Shown here: positions 42,541 through 55,231 of the stretch, piece by piece
Layout of the letters: each line of letters begins with the position of its first letter
Numbering within the stretch: position 1 is the first letter of the stretch
Notes under the pieces: generated by a model
The model's database searches: none
Seen by the model: only the letters and a program-made list of their open reading frames with translations
What the model was told of the DNA's origin: nothing
Origin: Colwellia chukchiensis
Lineage (GTDB): Bacteria > Pseudomonadota > Gammaproteobacteria > Enterobacterales > Alteromonadaceae
Direction: 5' to 3'
DNA: 64,000 nucleotides
Assembly: GCF_002104455.1 (NCBI RefSeq)
Contig: NZ_NBOC01000010.1
Location: 93,483-157,482, forward strand
Made by a program: the position numbers and the translations under genes

Positions 42541-44466
42541 ATGTCGTTTGCTCGCCCGCTTGTTATTAAAATAATTTTTTGCTTTTTCTGTCTTGCGATA
42601 ACTGATAACAGCGCGCTTGCCAATAATGAGTCTCTACAGCGTAAAATTTTCCTGCAAGCGGAAAAGCATATCTGGAATCATAAGTCAGCAAGCTATCAAA
42701 ACCTATATAACCAATTGCATTACTATCCATTGCAACCGTATTTAGACCAACGTCGTTTAATGAATCATATGACAATTTCATCGGCCGGTGAAATTGAACA
42801 GTTTTTATCAAAATATCAAGCAACACCATTAGATTGGCCATTACGAAAAAAATGGCTAACTTATTTAGCGAAACGCAATAAATCGGTGTTGTTTCAGCGC
42901 TTTTACAAAGCGAATAGTAATGCAGAATTACAGTGTCAATACTTTCGCTATCAACTACAATCTGGTGTACCACCACAACAAGTACTGCCTAAGGTCAGTG
43001 CTTTGTGGTTAGTGGGAAAATCACAACCCAAAGTTTGTGATCCGCTATTTAAACAATGGCAACAAGCGGGTTACCGCACTAATGAAATAATATGGCAGCG
43101 GATAAAGCTAGCCGCAGATGGCGGTAAGCACACATTACTGCCGTATTTAACGACTTTATTACCTCAGCATGAGCAATATCTAGCTAAGTTATGGCATAAG
43201 GTTCGTCGTAACCCTGCATATGTCACCAAGTTATCAAAATTTAAACAAAAAAATGCCAAAGAGGCGAGTGTTGTTGCTTACGGATTACAGCGTTTGATTT
43301 GGCGTTCACCCCAACAAGCGCTTGATACTTATGCGGTGGCGAAAAGGTTATTACCTTTTACCGCCAAACAAAGCCAACAAATCACCTTAAGGTTTGCTTT
43401 AGCTTTAGCAAGTAAAAATCATCAAGCAGCGGCGAGCTGGCTAGCAAAAGTTGATCAGGATAATTTTAACAGTACCCTGACTCAATGGTATATTGCAGAT
43501 GCGCTTCGAGCGCAAAATTGGCAAGAAATTAAGCAAAAACTACTAGCATTACCAAGCACAAGACACGCCAGCCGACAATGGCAGTACTGGTACGGTAGAA
43601 GTTTAATGGCGACCAATCAGTTAACGGCAGGGCATAAAGTGCTAAGTGAGCTAGCGAAAAGCCGTCATTACTACGGCTTTTTAGCTGCCAGTTTACTTAA
43701 TCAGCCAGCAAATTTTCAAGACATACCGTTAGAGATTAGTGATGACGAAAAAGCCAAAATACTTGATAGTGCGGAAGCAAAACGAGCTTTTGAGTTATTT
43801 GCCATCGGTCGTTATCATCATGCACGATTAGAATGGAATTACTGGCTGTCTAAACTGAGCAAGCGTGAAAAATTGGTGGCCTCGAAAGTGGCTCATGAAA
43901 TGGGTTGGTACGATCGCGCTATATTTACCTTAGCAAAAGAGGGCTATTTAAATGATGTCGACTTACGCTTTCCCCTTGGTTTTGCAGAAGATATCAAACA
44001 TTTTGCCGAGAATGAAAAAATTGACTCAGCTTGGGCTTTTGCCATTACGCGGCGCGAAAGCTCTTTTATGTCTGATGCCAACTCGTCTGCTGGAGCTAAA
44101 GGTTTAATGCAAATAATGCCAGGTACAGCTAAGCAACTTGCGCGTAAAAAGGTCAGCAATCGCTATTTGTATAATGCAAAAAACAATATCCAATTAGGTA
44201 CGAAATACCTACGAAAGCTACTTGATAAGCATGATGGCAATCAGGTATTAGCGACGGCAGCTTATAACGCTGGGCCGTATCGAGTAAAAAGTTGGTTAAA
44301 AGATACTAAAGCACTACCTGCTGATGTGTGGATAGAAACCATCCCCTTTAAAGAAACGCGCGAATATGTGAAAAGTGTGCTTGCCTACCAGCATATATAC
44401 CAACATAAAGTGGGTGCGGGGAAATCGTTATTTGATGCCATCATTGCCATGAATATTAATGAATAA
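42541..44466 (+). CDS. slt: Soluble lytic murein transglycosylase
   Basis: Slt cleaves the glycan strand of peptidoglycan to 1,6-anhydromuropeptides in the periplasm. The protein (641 residues from the chosen start) has a signal peptide ending NSALA and a long alpha-superhelical U-shaped domain to about residue 480. The SLT domain has catalytic Glu506 (TRRESSFM), then SAGAKGLMQIMPGTAKQLA and AAYNAGPYRVKSWL. I chose the ATG at 42541 over 42517 because AAGG precedes it and the signal peptide then starts properly. Confidence 0.95.
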   Translation: MSFARPLVIKIIFCFFCLAITDNSALANNESLQRKIFLQAEKHIWNHKSASYQNLYNQLHYYPLQPYLDQRRLMNHMTISSAGEIEQFLSKYQATPLDWPLRKKWLTYLAKRNKSVLFQRFYKANSNAELQCQYFRYQLQSGVPPQQVLPKVSALWLVGKSQPKVCDPLFKQWQQAGYRTNEIIWQRIKLAADGGKHTLLPYLTTLLPQHEQYLAKLWHKVRRNPAYVTKLSKFKQKNAKEASVVAYGLQRLIWRSPQQALDTYAVAKRLLPFTAKQSQQITLRFALALASKNHQAAASWLAKVDQDNFNSTLTQWYIADALRAQNWQEIKQKLLALPSTRHASRQWQYWYGRSLMATNQLTAGHKVLSELAKSRHYYGFLAASLLNQPANFQDIPLEISDDEKAKILDSAEAKRAFELFAIGRYHHARLEWNYWLSKLSKREKLVASKVAHEMGWYDRAIFTLAKEGYLNDVDLRFPLGFAEDIKHFAENEKIDSAWAFAITRRESSFMSDANSSAGAKGLMQIMPGTAKQLARKKVSNRYLYNAKNNIQLGTKYLRKLLDKHDGNQVLATAAYNAGPYRVKSWLKDTKALPADVWIETIPFKETREYVKSVLAYQHIYQHKVGAGKSLFDAIIAMNINE

Positions 44467-44477
44467 CAGCACAGGCA

Positions 44478-44506
44478 TTATCATAGTGCGCGATAAGCGT
44501 TATAAT
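44478..44506 (+). promoter_or_regulatory. Sigma-70 promoter candidate for pepQ-yigZ-trkH
   Basis: TTATCA (44478-44483) and TATAAT (44501-44506) are 17 bp apart, just before the pepQ ribosome-binding site. Confidence 0.5.
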
Positions 44507-44509
44507 TAA

Positions 44510-45856
<1,347 letters not shown>

Positions 45857-45860
45857 GCGC

Positions 45861-46490
45861 GTGTCTATACCTTATAATATAGCGGCTGGCGAAGTGGTTG
45901 ATGAAACCATCATCAGCCGAAGTCGTTTTATTTGTTATTTGCGACCTTGTTCAAGTAGTGCAGATGCAAAAGCGTTTATCAAAAGTTTGCAACTTAAACA
46001 CCCACAAGCGAATCATCATTGTTACGCTTTTATTGCCGGTCGTCCAGAGAACAGCCAATTATACGGTTTTTCTGATGATGGTGAACCGTCTGGTACCGCA
46101 GGTAAGCCTATGTTGACGATGTTGATGGGCAGTGAGTTGGGGGAGATTTGTGCCGTTGTTGTGCGTTATTTTGGCGGCACTAAGCTAGGGCCAGGCGGCT
46201 TACAGCGCGCGTATGGCGGTAGTGTTAAACAAGCATTAGCACTTTTGCCAACAAAACTGAAAATACCTATGGTACGCAAAACATTAGCGTGTCAATATAA
46301 TCAAATAAACGATGTCTTGTATCTTTTGTCGCAACATGGTGGTGAAGTTATACAACAAGATTACCGTGAAGATATTGTCCTGAACTTGGCTTTGCCGGCT
46401 GAAAAACTTGATGCCTTTCAGCAGCAACTGCAAACGATGTCAGCAGGGCAGTTAACCTTACAATCAATAGCTAAAAGCAATAATAAATAA
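45861..46490 (+). CDS. yigZ: YigZ / IMPACT family protein
   Basis: This 209-residue protein has an IMPACT (UPF0029) N-terminal domain and a small C-terminal DUF1949 domain. Visible motifs include SRFICYLRP, FSDDGEPSGTAGKPML and VVRYFGGTKLGPGGLQRAYG. The family has links to translation and stress, but no reaction is established. The start is a GTG 4 bp after pepQ; trkH begins 2 bp after its stop, so the three are co-translated. Confidence 0.93.
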   Translation: MSIPYNIAAGEVVDETIISRSRFICYLRPCSSSADAKAFIKSLQLKHPQANHHCYAFIAGRPENSQLYGFSDDGEPSGTAGKPMLTMLMGSELGEICAVVVRYFGGTKLGPGGLQRAYGGSVKQALALLPTKLKIPMVRKTLACQYNQINDVLYLLSQHGGEVIQQDYREDIVLNLALPAEKLDAFQQQLQTMSAGQLTLQSIAKSNNK

Positions 46491-46492
46491 CT

Positions 46493-47959
46493 GTGCAAAT
46501 TAAAAATATTATCCGCATATTAGGACTGTTAGTGGCGCTGTTAAGCGTAACTATGTTACCCCCTGCCTTTATATCATTGATATATCGAGATGGTGGTGGT
46601 GTTTCTTTTCTGATGTCGTTTCTCTTTTGTTTAATTGCGGGTTTATTATTTTGGTATCCTAATCGTGCGGAAAAAAGCGACTTACGAGCGCGAGAAGGGT
46701 TTTTGATTGTGGTACTATTTTGGAGTGTCTTGGCGAGCTTTTCTGCTGTACCGTTACTGTTACTTGAGCAGCCAAACCTGTCGATTGCGGATGCCTTTTT
46801 TGAGTCATTTTCAGGCTTAACTACGACAGGTGCCACTATTTTAACGCAAATTGATGGCTTGCCGCATGCAGTGTTATGGTATCGTCAGCAATTACAATGG
46901 TTAGGCGGTATGGGCATTATTGTGCTAGCAGTGGCTATTTTGCCAATACTTGGTATTGGTGGTATGCAATTATATCGCGCCGAAATACCTGGGCCGGTAA
47001 AAGACTCGAAAATGACCCCGCGCATCGCTGACACGGCGAAGCATTTATGGCTAATTTATGTCACTTTAACCTTTGCCTGTGCCATAAGCTATTGGGCGGC
47101 AGGCATGAGTTTATTTGATGCCATATGTCATTCATTCTCTACTATTGCTATTGGCGGCTTTTCAACTCACGATTTAAGTATGGGCTATTTTGATAGCCCG
47201 CTGATTAACTTTATTTGTGTGTTTTTTCTGTTGATTGCTGGTGTGAACTTTGCGTTGCATTTTGCCGTGTTGAATAGCCGCTCATTACGAAATTATTTTT
47301 ATGATGCTGAATTTAAAGCGTTTTTAGGTATACAGTTTTCGTTAATTTTGGTGTGCTTTATTGTTTTAGCAAGCTTTAATGTGTATCAATCTAATTTTGA
47401 TAACTTTGAGCAAGCGCTGTTTCACGCCGTTTCAATTGGTACTACCGCAGGTTTTGCCGGCACCTCAGCGGGGGAAGTGGCGTTTTCCAGTTGGCCCACT
47501 TTATTACCGCTACTGTTAATATTTGCCAGCTTTATTGGTGGTTGTGCGGGAAGTACTGGTGGCGGCATGAAGGTTATTCGCGTGCTATTACTTTACTTAC
47601 AAGGGGTGCGAGAGTTGAATAAGCTTGTACACCCAAAAGCGGTATTTACCATTAAATTAGGCAATAAAGCTTTACCTAATAGGGTAGTAGAAGCTATATG
47701 GGGCTTTTTCTCAGCTTATGCGGCGGTTTTTGTTATCTGTATGCTTTTGCTATTAGCGGCTGGTATGGACGACTTAGCTGCCTTTACGGCGGTTGCCGCT
47801 TGTTTAAATAATCTCGGTCCAGGTTTAGGGCAGGTGGCAGCGAACTTTGCTGAAATAAACGATTTTAGTAAATGGGTCTTAGTGGTTGCTATGCTGTTTG
47901 GTCGTTTAGAAATATTTACCTTGCTGGTGTTATTTACGCCGGCATTTTGGCGAACATAA
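46493..47959 (+). CDS. trkH: Trk system potassium uptake protein TrkH
   Basis: This 488-residue inner-membrane K+ channel subunit has four repeated pore segments. The pore loops include SGLTTTGATIL, STIAIGGFSTHD, GTTAGFAGTSAG and the last NNLGPGLGQV. Ten or more hydrophobic helices are visible. The start is a GTG. It is convergent with trkA, which encodes its gating ring, so channel and regulator are neighbours in this genome. Confidence 0.97.
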   Translation: MQIKNIIRILGLLVALLSVTMLPPAFISLIYRDGGGVSFLMSFLFCLIAGLLFWYPNRAEKSDLRAREGFLIVVLFWSVLASFSAVPLLLLEQPNLSIADAFFESFSGLTTTGATILTQIDGLPHAVLWYRQQLQWLGGMGIIVLAVAILPILGIGGMQLYRAEIPGPVKDSKMTPRIADTAKHLWLIYVTLTFACAISYWAAGMSLFDAICHSFSTIAIGGFSTHDLSMGYFDSPLINFICVFFLLIAGVNFALHFAVLNSRSLRNYFYDAEFKAFLGIQFSLILVCFIVLASFNVYQSNFDNFEQALFHAVSIGTTAGFAGTSAGEVAFSSWPTLLPLLLIFASFIGGCAGSTGGGMKVIRVLLLYLQGVRELNKLVHPKAVFTIKLGNKALPNRVVEAIWGFFSAYAAVFVICMLLLLAAGMDDLAAFTAVAACLNNLGPGLGQVAANFAEINDFSKWVLVVAMLFGRLEIFTLLVLFTPAFWRT

Positions 47960-47994
47960 CGTTGCCCAGCGCCAAAGCTAAGTAATATTGTTAC

Positions 47995-49374
47995 TCAGAA
48001 AAAGGTGATGGCATCGAGTTGAAACAGCGCTTCTACATCACTGATGTAGCGCTTATTTACTAAAAATAGCACGACATGATCTTCTGCCACTATCTTAGTG
48101 TTGGAGTGGGCAATTAAAACTTCATCGCCGCGTACAATCGCAGCAATACTTGTGCCTGGTGGCAGTTTAATTTGCTGAATAGTCTTACCGATTACTTTTG
48201 ATGACTTTTCATCACCCTTGGCGACAATCTCTATGGCTTCGGCTGCACCACCGCGTAAACTATACACATTATTTATATTGCCTCGACGAACATGAGTGAG
48301 TAGCGCTGATATCGTTGCATGTTGTGGTGACACGGCTATATCTATATTGCTGCCATGGACTAAGTCGATATAGGCACTGCGTTGTATTAAGACCATGGTT
48401 TTACGCACCCCTAGACGTTTCGCTAATAACGAAGACATAATATTGGCTTCATCATCATTAGTGACGGCAATAAAAACATCAAACTGATCTATGTGTTCTT
48501 CGAGCAGTAATTCTTGATCTGAAGAATCACCGGCAAATACTAGGGTGTCGTTTAACTCAGCGTCTAACTGTGCGGCGCGTTTGCTCGAGTGCTCTATTAA
48601 CTTAACTTGATGATTTTTTTCTAACAATCGTGCTAAGCCAGCACCGATATTACCGCCACCGGCAATCATAATTTTTTGGTATGGCGCTTCAAGCTTTTGT
48701 AATTCATTCATTACCGCGCGAATATGTATAGTCGCGGCAATAAAAAACACTTCATCATCGGCTTCAATTACGGTTGTACCTAAAGGCCGTATCGGTTTAC
48801 CGTTACGATAAATGGCAGCGACTCGAGTATCAATATTGGGAATATGCTCACGCAAGGTTGAAAGGGCGTGACCAACCAATAAGCCACCATAATAGGCCTT
48901 TACAGCCACTAAACTTACTTTACCTTGCGCAAATTCTAGTACTTGTAATGTCCCGGGGTAATCAATTAATCGGGCAATATCACGGGTAACGAGTTGTTCG
49001 GGGGCAATAACATGGTCGACGGGGATATTTTTATTTTGAAAAAGCAAATCTTGATATTTGAGAATTTTGCTTGAGCGAATGCGAGCAATTTTATTGGCGG
49101 TGTTAAATAACGAATAACAAATTTGACAAGCGATCATATTGATAGCGTCATCATTGGTAACGGCCACGACTAGCTCAGCATCTTCTGCACCGGCTTGTTT
49201 GAGCACATCAGGATGAGAGCCATGACCGACAACCACACGCAAATCCATTTTATCTTGTAATTCGCGTAAGGTTTCACTGTTAGTGTCTATGAGCGTTATT
49301 TCATTTTTCTCGCCCACTAGGTTTTCCGCTAAGGTTCCACCTACTTGTCCGGCACCAATAATTATTATTTTCAT
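47995..49374 (-). CDS. trkA: Trk system potassium uptake protein TrkA
   Basis: This 459-residue cytoplasmic regulator binds NAD(H) and nucleotides and gates TrkH. It is a tandem duplication of RCK units. The first Rossmann motif is [13 protein letters not shown] at the N-terminus, and the second is [13 protein letters not shown] near residue 240. Each is followed by a TrkA-C domain. It ends the def-fmt-rsmB-trkA minus-strand group. Confidence 0.98.
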   Translation of the reverse strand: MKIIIIGAGQVGGTLAENLVGEKNEITLIDTNSETLRELQDKMDLRVVVGHGSHPDVLKQAGAEDAELVVAVTNDDAINMIACQICYSLFNTANKIARIRSSKILKYQDLLFQNKNIPVDHVIAPEQLVTRDIARLIDYPGTLQVLEFAQGKVSLVAVKAYYGGLLVGHALSTLREHIPNIDTRVAAIYRNGKPIRPLGTTVIEADDEVFFIAATIHIRAVMNELQKLEAPYQKIMIAGGGNIGAGLARLLEKNHQVKLIEHSSKRAAQLDAELNDTLVFAGDSSDQELLLEEHIDQFDVFIAVTNDDEANIMSSLLAKRLGVRKTMVLIQRSAYIDLVHGSNIDIAVSPQHATISALLTHVRRGNINNVYSLRGGAAEAIEIVAKGDEKSSKVIGKTIQQIKLPPGTSIAAIVRGDEVLIAHSNTKIVAEDHVVLFLVNKRYISDVEALFQLDAITFF

Positions 49375-49395
49375 TTAGCTTGCTTTTTGTTGTTT

Positions 49396-50706
49396 TTACG
49401 CGGTGGTTTTAACGATTTTAGCGTAATAAAAACCGTCCATTGCCGCCATGTTTGGTAAAATTTGCCAACCAATGTCAGTACTGTTTTCGCTAATAGCCAC
49501 ATGCTTTGCATCGGGTGTTTCATTAACAAAACGTTGAACTTGTTCACTATTTTCTTCAGGCAACACGCTGCAGGTCGCATAAAGCAAAGTACCACCAGGT
49601 TTCAATAAAGACCATATATTTTTCAATATTTCTTGTTGTAAGGCCGTAAGAGCTTCAATATCTTGGGCTTTACGCAACCACTTTATATCGGGATGGCGAC
49701 GAATAACGCCAGTTCCTGAGCAGGGGGCGTCTAGTAGAATGCGATCAAACAGTTCGCCATTCCACCATTGCTGGGGGGTGGCGGCGTTACCGGCAATAAC
49801 CTGAGCTGATAAATTAAGTCGGTTAAGGTTTTCTTCTACTCTTGTTAATCGACTGGCTTCAATATCAATAGCGGTCATGGCTTTGATATCTGGGCATTGC
49901 TCTAAAATATGACAAGTTTTGCCGCCGGGCGCTGCGCAGCAATCAAGGACATTGTCACCAGCTTGACAATTTAGCAGGCCGGCAGCTTGTTGTGCAGCTG
50001 CATCTTGAATTGATACCCAACCTAACTGAAATCCTGGTAATTTATTGACATCAACCGCGTGAGTTAATTGTATTGCACCTGAGCTTTCATCTAGGCGTTG
50101 ATGTTCAATATCAGCCGCTGTTAATAGCGCGATATACTGCTCAACACTATGGTGTCTTTGGTTCACTCGCAACCACATTGGCGGTCGCTGCATATTTGCT
50201 GCTAATAGTGCTTGCCATTGCTCTGGGTAAGCCGTTTGTATTTTTTTAATAAACCAAGACGGGTGATTATAAACAATGGCGTCGGCGATGTTTTTGCTGT
50301 TATTAGTTACATGGCTAGCATTGGTTTGTTGGCGCTGAAAATTTCGTAAAACGCCGTTAATGACGCCTTTTAAGTGCTCACACTTTAAAGGCTTGCAAGC
50401 AGAAACGGTTTCATTAAACGCCGCGTGATCAGGTACGCGGGTATATTTTACCTGATAAATACCCACTAACATTAAAAAGTGACCGACACGCTGTTTGCCG
50501 GTTAACGGCTTTTTAATAAAGTCACGCACATCGTGTTCTAATTCTGGTAAGTGCCTCAATACACCGTAGCAAAGCTCTTGTAATAAGCCTTTGTCTTTTT
50601 CGGCAATTTTACTCAATTGCGACGGTAGTTCGTCTGCTAAACTGCGGCCTTTATCAACGACAGCATAAATACAACGCGCTGCGACTGCTCTCAGGTTTTG
50701 GGCCAT
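49396..50706 (-). CDS. rsmB: 16S rRNA (cytosine(967)-C5)-methyltransferase
   Basis: RsmB methylates C967 of 16S rRNA. The 436-residue protein has an N-terminal NusB-like RNA-binding domain (to about 140) and a C-terminal SAM domain. The SAM domain shows DCCAAPGGKTCHILE, LLDAPCSGTGVIRRHPD with the PC cysteine and LLYATCSVLPEEN with the catalytic TC cysteine. It begins 2 bp after fmt ends. Confidence 0.98.
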   Translation of the reverse strand: MAQNLRAVAARCIYAVVDKGRSLADELPSQLSKIAEKDKGLLQELCYGVLRHLPELEHDVRDFIKKPLTGKQRVGHFLMLVGIYQVKYTRVPDHAAFNETVSACKPLKCEHLKGVINGVLRNFQRQQTNASHVTNNSKNIADAIVYNHPSWFIKKIQTAYPEQWQALLAANMQRPPMWLRVNQRHHSVEQYIALLTAADIEHQRLDESSGAIQLTHAVDVNKLPGFQLGWVSIQDAAAQQAAGLLNCQAGDNVLDCCAAPGGKTCHILEQCPDIKAMTAIDIEASRLTRVEENLNRLNLSAQVIAGNAATPQQWWNGELFDRILLDAPCSGTGVIRRHPDIKWLRKAQDIEALTALQQEILKNIWSLLKPGGTLLYATCSVLPEENSEQVQRFVNETPDAKHVAISENSTDIGWQILPNMAAMDGFYYAKIVKTTA

Positions 50707-50708
50707 AA

Positions 50709-51710
50709 TTATTGCGAACCTTCTAGGTTGGGCTTTTGGCCGTTAATGGCTAAATCTGGTGCAAACCAATGTGCTTTACCATTTAAAATATCTGCCACGG
50801 CTAATGCTTTTTTACCCGGTAGTTGGATAATTTCTAGGCGCAACGCACCGTTAAGTGTGGCTACTATGATGCCGTGTTTATCAGCGCTGATAATAGTGCC
50901 AGCGGTTTGCTGATGATTAAGCGCTATAGCGCTGGCTTGCCAAACGCGAATTTTATGCTGTTTGTTGTTTTCGGTGAAGGTAAATTGTGCGACCGGCCAA
51001 GGAATGTACGCTCTCACTTTTAGCGCAAGATTTTCGGCGGGCAAGTGCCAATCTAGTTCTGCTTCGGCTTTATCCAGCTTGGCGGCATGTGTCGCCTTGC
51101 TATTATCTTGTGGCTGTCGTGAATAATTGCCTGTGGCCATTAATGCTAAGGTTTCTAATAATGCAGTTGGGCCAAGCTCTGCTAGCTTCTCATATAAACT
51201 GGCGCTGGTGTCTGTCATAGTAATATCGCAGTGAGCGGTTAAAATGATATCGCCAGTATCTAGGCCTTTATCCATTTGCATTATGGTAACGCCGGTTTTG
51301 GTATCACCAGCTTCTAACGCTCTTTGTATCGGTGCTGCACCACGCCATTTCGGTAAAATAGAGCCGTGCACATTAATGCAACCTAAGCGCGGTGTGGTTA
51401 ATATTGGCTCTGGTAACAATAAACCATAGGCAACGACCACCATGACATCGGCTTGGTACGCTGCAAGCTTTTGTTGTTCTTGCTCGCTTTTAAAGTTTAC
51501 CGGTTGTTCAATGGGAATCTGGTGTTCTAACGCTAATAACTTAGTCGCGCAAGCCGTCAGCTTTTTGCCGCGTCCGGCCGGTTTATCCGGTGGGCAATAT
51601 ACCGCAACTATATTGTGCTCTGATTGGAGCAGGGCCGCTAAATGTTTAGCGGCAAATTCAGGTGTTCCGGCAAAAATGATATTTAGTGGTTTAGTTACAG
51701 GGTTAGCCAA
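50709..51710 (-). CDS. fmt: Methionyl-tRNA formyltransferase
   Basis: Fmt formylates initiator Met-tRNA using 10-formyl-THF. The protein (334 residues from the chosen start) begins [20 protein letters not shown]. It has the formyl-THF and catalytic signature [19 protein letters not shown] and a C-terminal OB-like tRNA-binding domain. There is no ATG in frame. Candidate TTG codons lie at 51722 and 51710; I prefer 51710, which has GGAA about 6 nt before it and gives the family's short N-terminus. It pairs with def (45 bp upstream) as usual. Confidence 0.95.
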   Translation of the reverse strand: MANPVTKPLNIIFAGTPEFAAKHLAALLQSEHNIVAVYCPPDKPAGRGKKLTACATKLLALEHQIPIEQPVNFKSEQEQQKLAAYQADVMVVVAYGLLLPEPILTTPRLGCINVHGSILPKWRGAAPIQRALEAGDTKTGVTIMQMDKGLDTGDIILTAHCDITMTDTSASLYEKLAELGPTALLETLALMATGNYSRQPQDNSKATHAAKLDKAEAELDWHLPAENLALKVRAYIPWPVAQFTFTENNKQHKIRVWQASAIALNHQQTAGTIISADKHGIIVATLNGALRLEIIQLPGKKALAVADILNGKAHWFAPDLAINGQKPNLEGSQ

Positions 51711-51755
51711 AAGACATTCCAAAATAGATAGGTGTTAAAGACAGTATTAAAGCAG

Positions 51756-52271
51756 CTATGCGTTTGCTTTATCTAAACGTGCTTCTTTTTCAAGCTTCTT
51801 TTTAATACGTTGACGCTTAAGCGGTGAGAGATAATCAACAAAAAGAATACCATTAAGGTGGTCAAGTTCGTGCTGAATACAAATCGCTAAAAGTTCTTCA
51901 CCGTCTAAAGCAAACTCTTTACCATTTTCATCTAGGGCCGTTACTGTGACCTTGACACTACGATCAACTTTAGCGTAACAGCCAGGTACAGATAAGCAGC
52001 CTTCTTCATTAATCAGGGTATCATCACTTTTAAAGGTAATTTCTGGGTTGATTAAAACATAAGGTTGTTCTTTATTTTCTGAGACATCTATTACAACAAT
52101 ACGTTGGTGAATGTCCACTTGCGTTGCCGCTAACCCGACACCATTTTCGGCATACATGGTGTCAAACATGTTACTGATAATAGTGCGAATTTCATCATTC
52201 ACTTCCTTAACAGGTTGTGCTTTGGTTCTTAATCTTTCATCGGGAAATCGTAATACAGGTAAAATAGCCAT
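51756..52271 (-). CDS. def: Peptide deformylase
   Basis: Def removes the formyl group from nascent N-formyl-methionine. The 171-residue protein has the three metal-site motifs of the type I enzyme in order: [18 protein letters not shown] with the Cys ligand, and QHELDHLNG with two His ligands and the catalytic Glu. It is first in the minus-strand group, divergent from the LysM gene across 116 bp. Confidence 0.98.
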   Translation of the reverse strand: MAILPVLRFPDERLRTKAQPVKEVNDEIRTIISNMFDTMYAENGVGLAATQVDIHQRIVVIDVSENKEQPYVLINPEITFKSDDTLINEEGCLSVPGCYAKVDRSVKVTVTALDENGKEFALDGEELLAICIQHELDHLNGILFVDYLSPLKRQRIKKKLEKEARLDKANA

Positions 52272-52387
52272 AATTTTTCAAAAGAGTTCGCGAAAATTCG
52301 CATAGAGTGTTATGTTTCAATTTTAGCCATTATTTGATATTAATCATAGTGGTTTAGGATAAAACCTAAAATAATAGGCAGATTAAC

Positions 52388-53476
52388 ATGCTAAAAAGAA
52401 TTATTACGTTAATATTGGGTATAACAATGTCAGTGACTTTGCTGGCAGATGAGTTAACTATAAAGACAGATGCGCCTAAATCCTATACGGTTAAGCAAGG
52501 TGATACCTTATGGGATATTTCCGGAATATTCCTTAATCAGCCTTGGTTATGGCCAAAATTGTGGCGGCTTAACCCAGAAATAAATAACCCTCACTTAATC
52601 TACCCGGGTGATGTACTTCGGCTTGTGTTTGATGAACAAGGTCAACCTATGCTAGTTCGAGGTAAGCCTGAACTGAAATGGTCACCAAAAGTACGCAGCC
52701 ACTTGAAGGAGCAAAATCCGGTCAGTACGTTGCCGTTACATGCCATTGCCCCTTATATCCGTTATGACAGTGTCAAAACTGCTACAGAGTTAGCAAACTT
52801 GCCTTATGTCATTGGAAGTGATGAAGGTCATAAGTCGAGTATTGATGGTTTTAAAGTCTATGTTAATAGTGACCTTGTTGTTGGGCAAAGCTATGGCTTA
52901 TTTCAAAAAGGTAGTGCCATTATTGATCCCGAAACAGCCGAAAACTTAGGTTATAACATAACACTTGTTGGCACAGGCAAAGCAACCCAATCTGGTGATA
53001 TCAGCCTGAAGCAACCGAGTACGATTTATGTTGAAGGTGCCAAGCGCGAAATTCGCTCGGGCGCATTTGTTATACCTGTGAATGATGATCAACAATACCC
53101 ATCTGTTTTTACAATGCGTGCAGCGAGTCCAAAAGCACAAGGCGTAATTGTTAGTTCAGTTTCTAAGTTAAGAGAGTTTGCTAAGTTTGACGTGGTAATG
53201 ATTAACAAAGGTGATCAGCAAGCCGTCAAGGCCGGAGACGTGCTAATGGTGAATCGTCAAAGCCCAGCTGTTGTTGAAACAGAAGATGGCCCGCAATATA
53301 GCAAAAATACATCACGCTGGAATCGCATGGTGAGTGAAAGCCAGACAGATTATGATATGCCAACTGAAACCATAGGTAAGGTGATGGTGTTTAAAGTCTA
53401 TACTAATGTCAGTATGGCGTTGATCTTGAGTTCTGAAAAGCCATTGCGAATACTCGACCAAGTAACAGCACCTTAA
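52388..53476 (+). CDS. LysM-domain secreted protein
   Basis: This 362-residue exported protein has a short signal peptide (to about residue 20, TLLA). A LysM peptidoglycan-binding domain at about 33-80 carries SYTVKQGDTLWDISGIFL and ends HLIYPGDVLRLV, with a tryptophan-rich insert (QPWLWPKLWRLNP). The rest is a conserved region without assigned activity. The same gene stands before dprA in many gammaproteobacteria. It lies 32 bp upstream of dprA. Confidence 0.9.
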   Translation: MLKRIITLILGITMSVTLLADELTIKTDAPKSYTVKQGDTLWDISGIFLNQPWLWPKLWRLNPEINNPHLIYPGDVLRLVFDEQGQPMLVRGKPELKWSPKVRSHLKEQNPVSTLPLHAIAPYIRYDSVKTATELANLPYVIGSDEGHKSSIDGFKVYVNSDLVVGQSYGLFQKGSAIIDPETAENLGYNITLVGTGKATQSGDISLKQPSTIYVEGAKREIRSGAFVIPVNDDQQYPSVFTMRAASPKAQGVIVSSVSKLREFAKFDVVMINKGDQQAVKAGDVLMVNRQSPAVVETEDGPQYSKNTSRWNRMVSESQTDYDMPTETIGKVMVFKVYTNVSMALILSSEKPLRILDQVTAP

Positions 53477-53508
53477 TAATCAAGTGCGCCACACGATAAG
53501 GAGATTTA

Positions 53509-54645
53509 GTGGCAGATAATATTGATGTCGACAATCAGGCATTAACGCCTATTCATTACTGGTTAGCCGTGAAAGCAATTCCGCGTCTGGCCAGTCATAA
53601 GAAAATAGCACTGGTTGAAAAATATGGTTTAACAGCGTTATTTACCCACAGTGCTGAACTGACCGCGATCGGTTTAAGCCAATCACAACGCATGGCATTA
53701 ACCTCACCCAATTGGTCAGCAATAGATAAAATAATCACCGCGTCTGCTCTGTGCCAAAGTCAAATTATTACCTATGATGACCCCAATTACCCAAGCTTAT
53801 TAAAGGAAATTTACGACCCGCCGTTAGTGCTATTTACCCGCGGAAACCTTGATTTACTTACACTACCAAAGATGGCGATTGTTGGCAGCCGTAATGCTAG
53901 TGTTGCGGGCCGAGAAATTGCCCATCAGTTTGCCGGGCAATTAAGCAGACAATTTGTAATAACCAGTGGTCTAGCGCTTGGTATTGATGCGCAAGCTCAT
54001 TTAGGTACGTTACACTGCCAAGGTGCAACGATAGCAGTTGTCGCCACAGGTTTAGATATTACTTACCCCTCACGACACAAAAGTTTACAGAAAGATATCA
54101 TTGCCAAGGGCGGTCTTATTATTAGCGAGTTTGCGCCAGGCATCAGCCCAAAAGCTGGGCATTTTCCGAAACGAAATCGTTTGATCAGCGGCTTAAGTTT
54201 AGGGGTGTTAGTGGTTGAAGCATCATTAAAAAGTGGCTCGTTAATCACGGCGCGTTGCGCCTTAGAGCAAGGGCGAGAGGTGTTCTCCGTACCTAGCTCA
54301 ATATTTAATGACCAAGCCAAGGGGTGCCACTGGCTCATTAAGCAGGGGGCTAAACTTGTTGAAGATGTTGCCGATATAAGAGAAGAGTTTGAGGATCTTG
54401 TGATAATTAATCAAAAGCCAAATCACAACCAAGAACTCGATAACTCATCAGAAAATAGTAAAAATCAGCACTTGTGTAACGACCCAATGTTAGCTAGTGT
54501 GGGATATGAAATCACTCCGGTAGACTTAGTGGTTTCTCGGAGTCAGTTACCGATCGATGTTGTACTAACTCGATTAACCGTGCTTGAGCTTAAAGGTCTG
54601 GTGTCTTCGGTGCCAGGGGGTTACCTTAAATTAGATAGGGGCTAA
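53509..54645 (+). CDS. dprA: DNA-processing protein DprA (Smf)
   Basis: DprA binds incoming single-stranded DNA and loads RecA during natural transformation. The 378-residue protein has an N-terminal SAM-like helical region and the Rossmann DprA core ([46 protein letters not shown]). A C-terminal winged helix ends the protein. The start is a GTG after AAGGAG. The smg gene follows after 1 bp. No other competence genes are in the window. Confidence 0.97.
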   Translation: MADNIDVDNQALTPIHYWLAVKAIPRLASHKKIALVEKYGLTALFTHSAELTAIGLSQSQRMALTSPNWSAIDKIITASALCQSQIITYDDPNYPSLLKEIYDPPLVLFTRGNLDLLTLPKMAIVGSRNASVAGREIAHQFAGQLSRQFVITSGLALGIDAQAHLGTLHCQGATIAVVATGLDITYPSRHKSLQKDIIAKGGLIISEFAPGISPKAGHFPKRNRLISGLSLGVLVVEASLKSGSLITARCALEQGREVFSVPSSIFNDQAKGCHWLIKQGAKLVEDVADIREEFEDLVIINQKPNHNQELDNSSENSKNQHLCNDPMLASVGYEITPVDLVVSRSQLPIDVVLTRLTVLELKGLVSSVPGGYLKLDRG

Positions 54646-54646
54646 C

Positions 54647-55120
54647 ATGTTTGATATCTTGATTTACCTCTTTGAGAATTACGTCCACAGTGAAGCCGAG
54701 GTCATGGTTGACCATGATTTATTGACCGATGAACTAACGCGTGCAGGCTTTCACCAAGATGAAATTTATAAAGCATTAGCTTGGTTAGAAAAGCTTGCCG
54801 CATTGCAAGATACCGACGCGTATCCATATTTACCGTGTGTTGGCAAACGTTCGGTTCGAATTTATACCCGTGAAGAATGCCAAATACTCGATGTAGAGTG
54901 TCGCGGCTTTTTACTGTTTTTAGAGCAAGTGAATGTTTTGGACTTTTCTACTCGTGAAATGGTGATTGATCGCGTCATGGAGCTTGATACTAAGTTCTTT
55001 TCAATTGACGATCTAAAGTGGGTGGTGTTAATGGTGCTGTTTAATGTGCCGGGCCAAGAAAGTGCCTATTCGCAAATGGAAGATCTCATTTTTGACGAAC
55101 AAGAAGGACCCTTGCATTAA
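54647..55120 (+). CDS. smg: Smg family protein (DUF494)
   Basis: This 157-residue acidic protein starts [19 protein letters not shown] and ends with the conserved [20 protein letters not shown]. It belongs to the Smg/DUF494 family, found next to dprA across gammaproteobacteria. No biochemical function is established. It is translationally close to dprA. Confidence 0.95.
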   Translation: MFDILIYLFENYVHSEAEVMVDHDLLTDELTRAGFHQDEIYKALAWLEKLAALQDTDAYPYLPCVGKRSVRIYTREECQILDVECRGFLLFLEQVNVLDFSTREMVIDRVMELDTKFFSIDDLKWVVLMVLFNVPGQESAYSQMEDLIFDEQEGPLH

Positions 55121-55231
55121 TTTGTCTGGTCATCGAGACGCAAAAGCAGGTTTAAGCGCCTGTGTTTTCATTACAGCTATATTGGCTAAACTATGGCATA
55201 ATAAATCGCTAATTTTTTAGGTGCATTTATT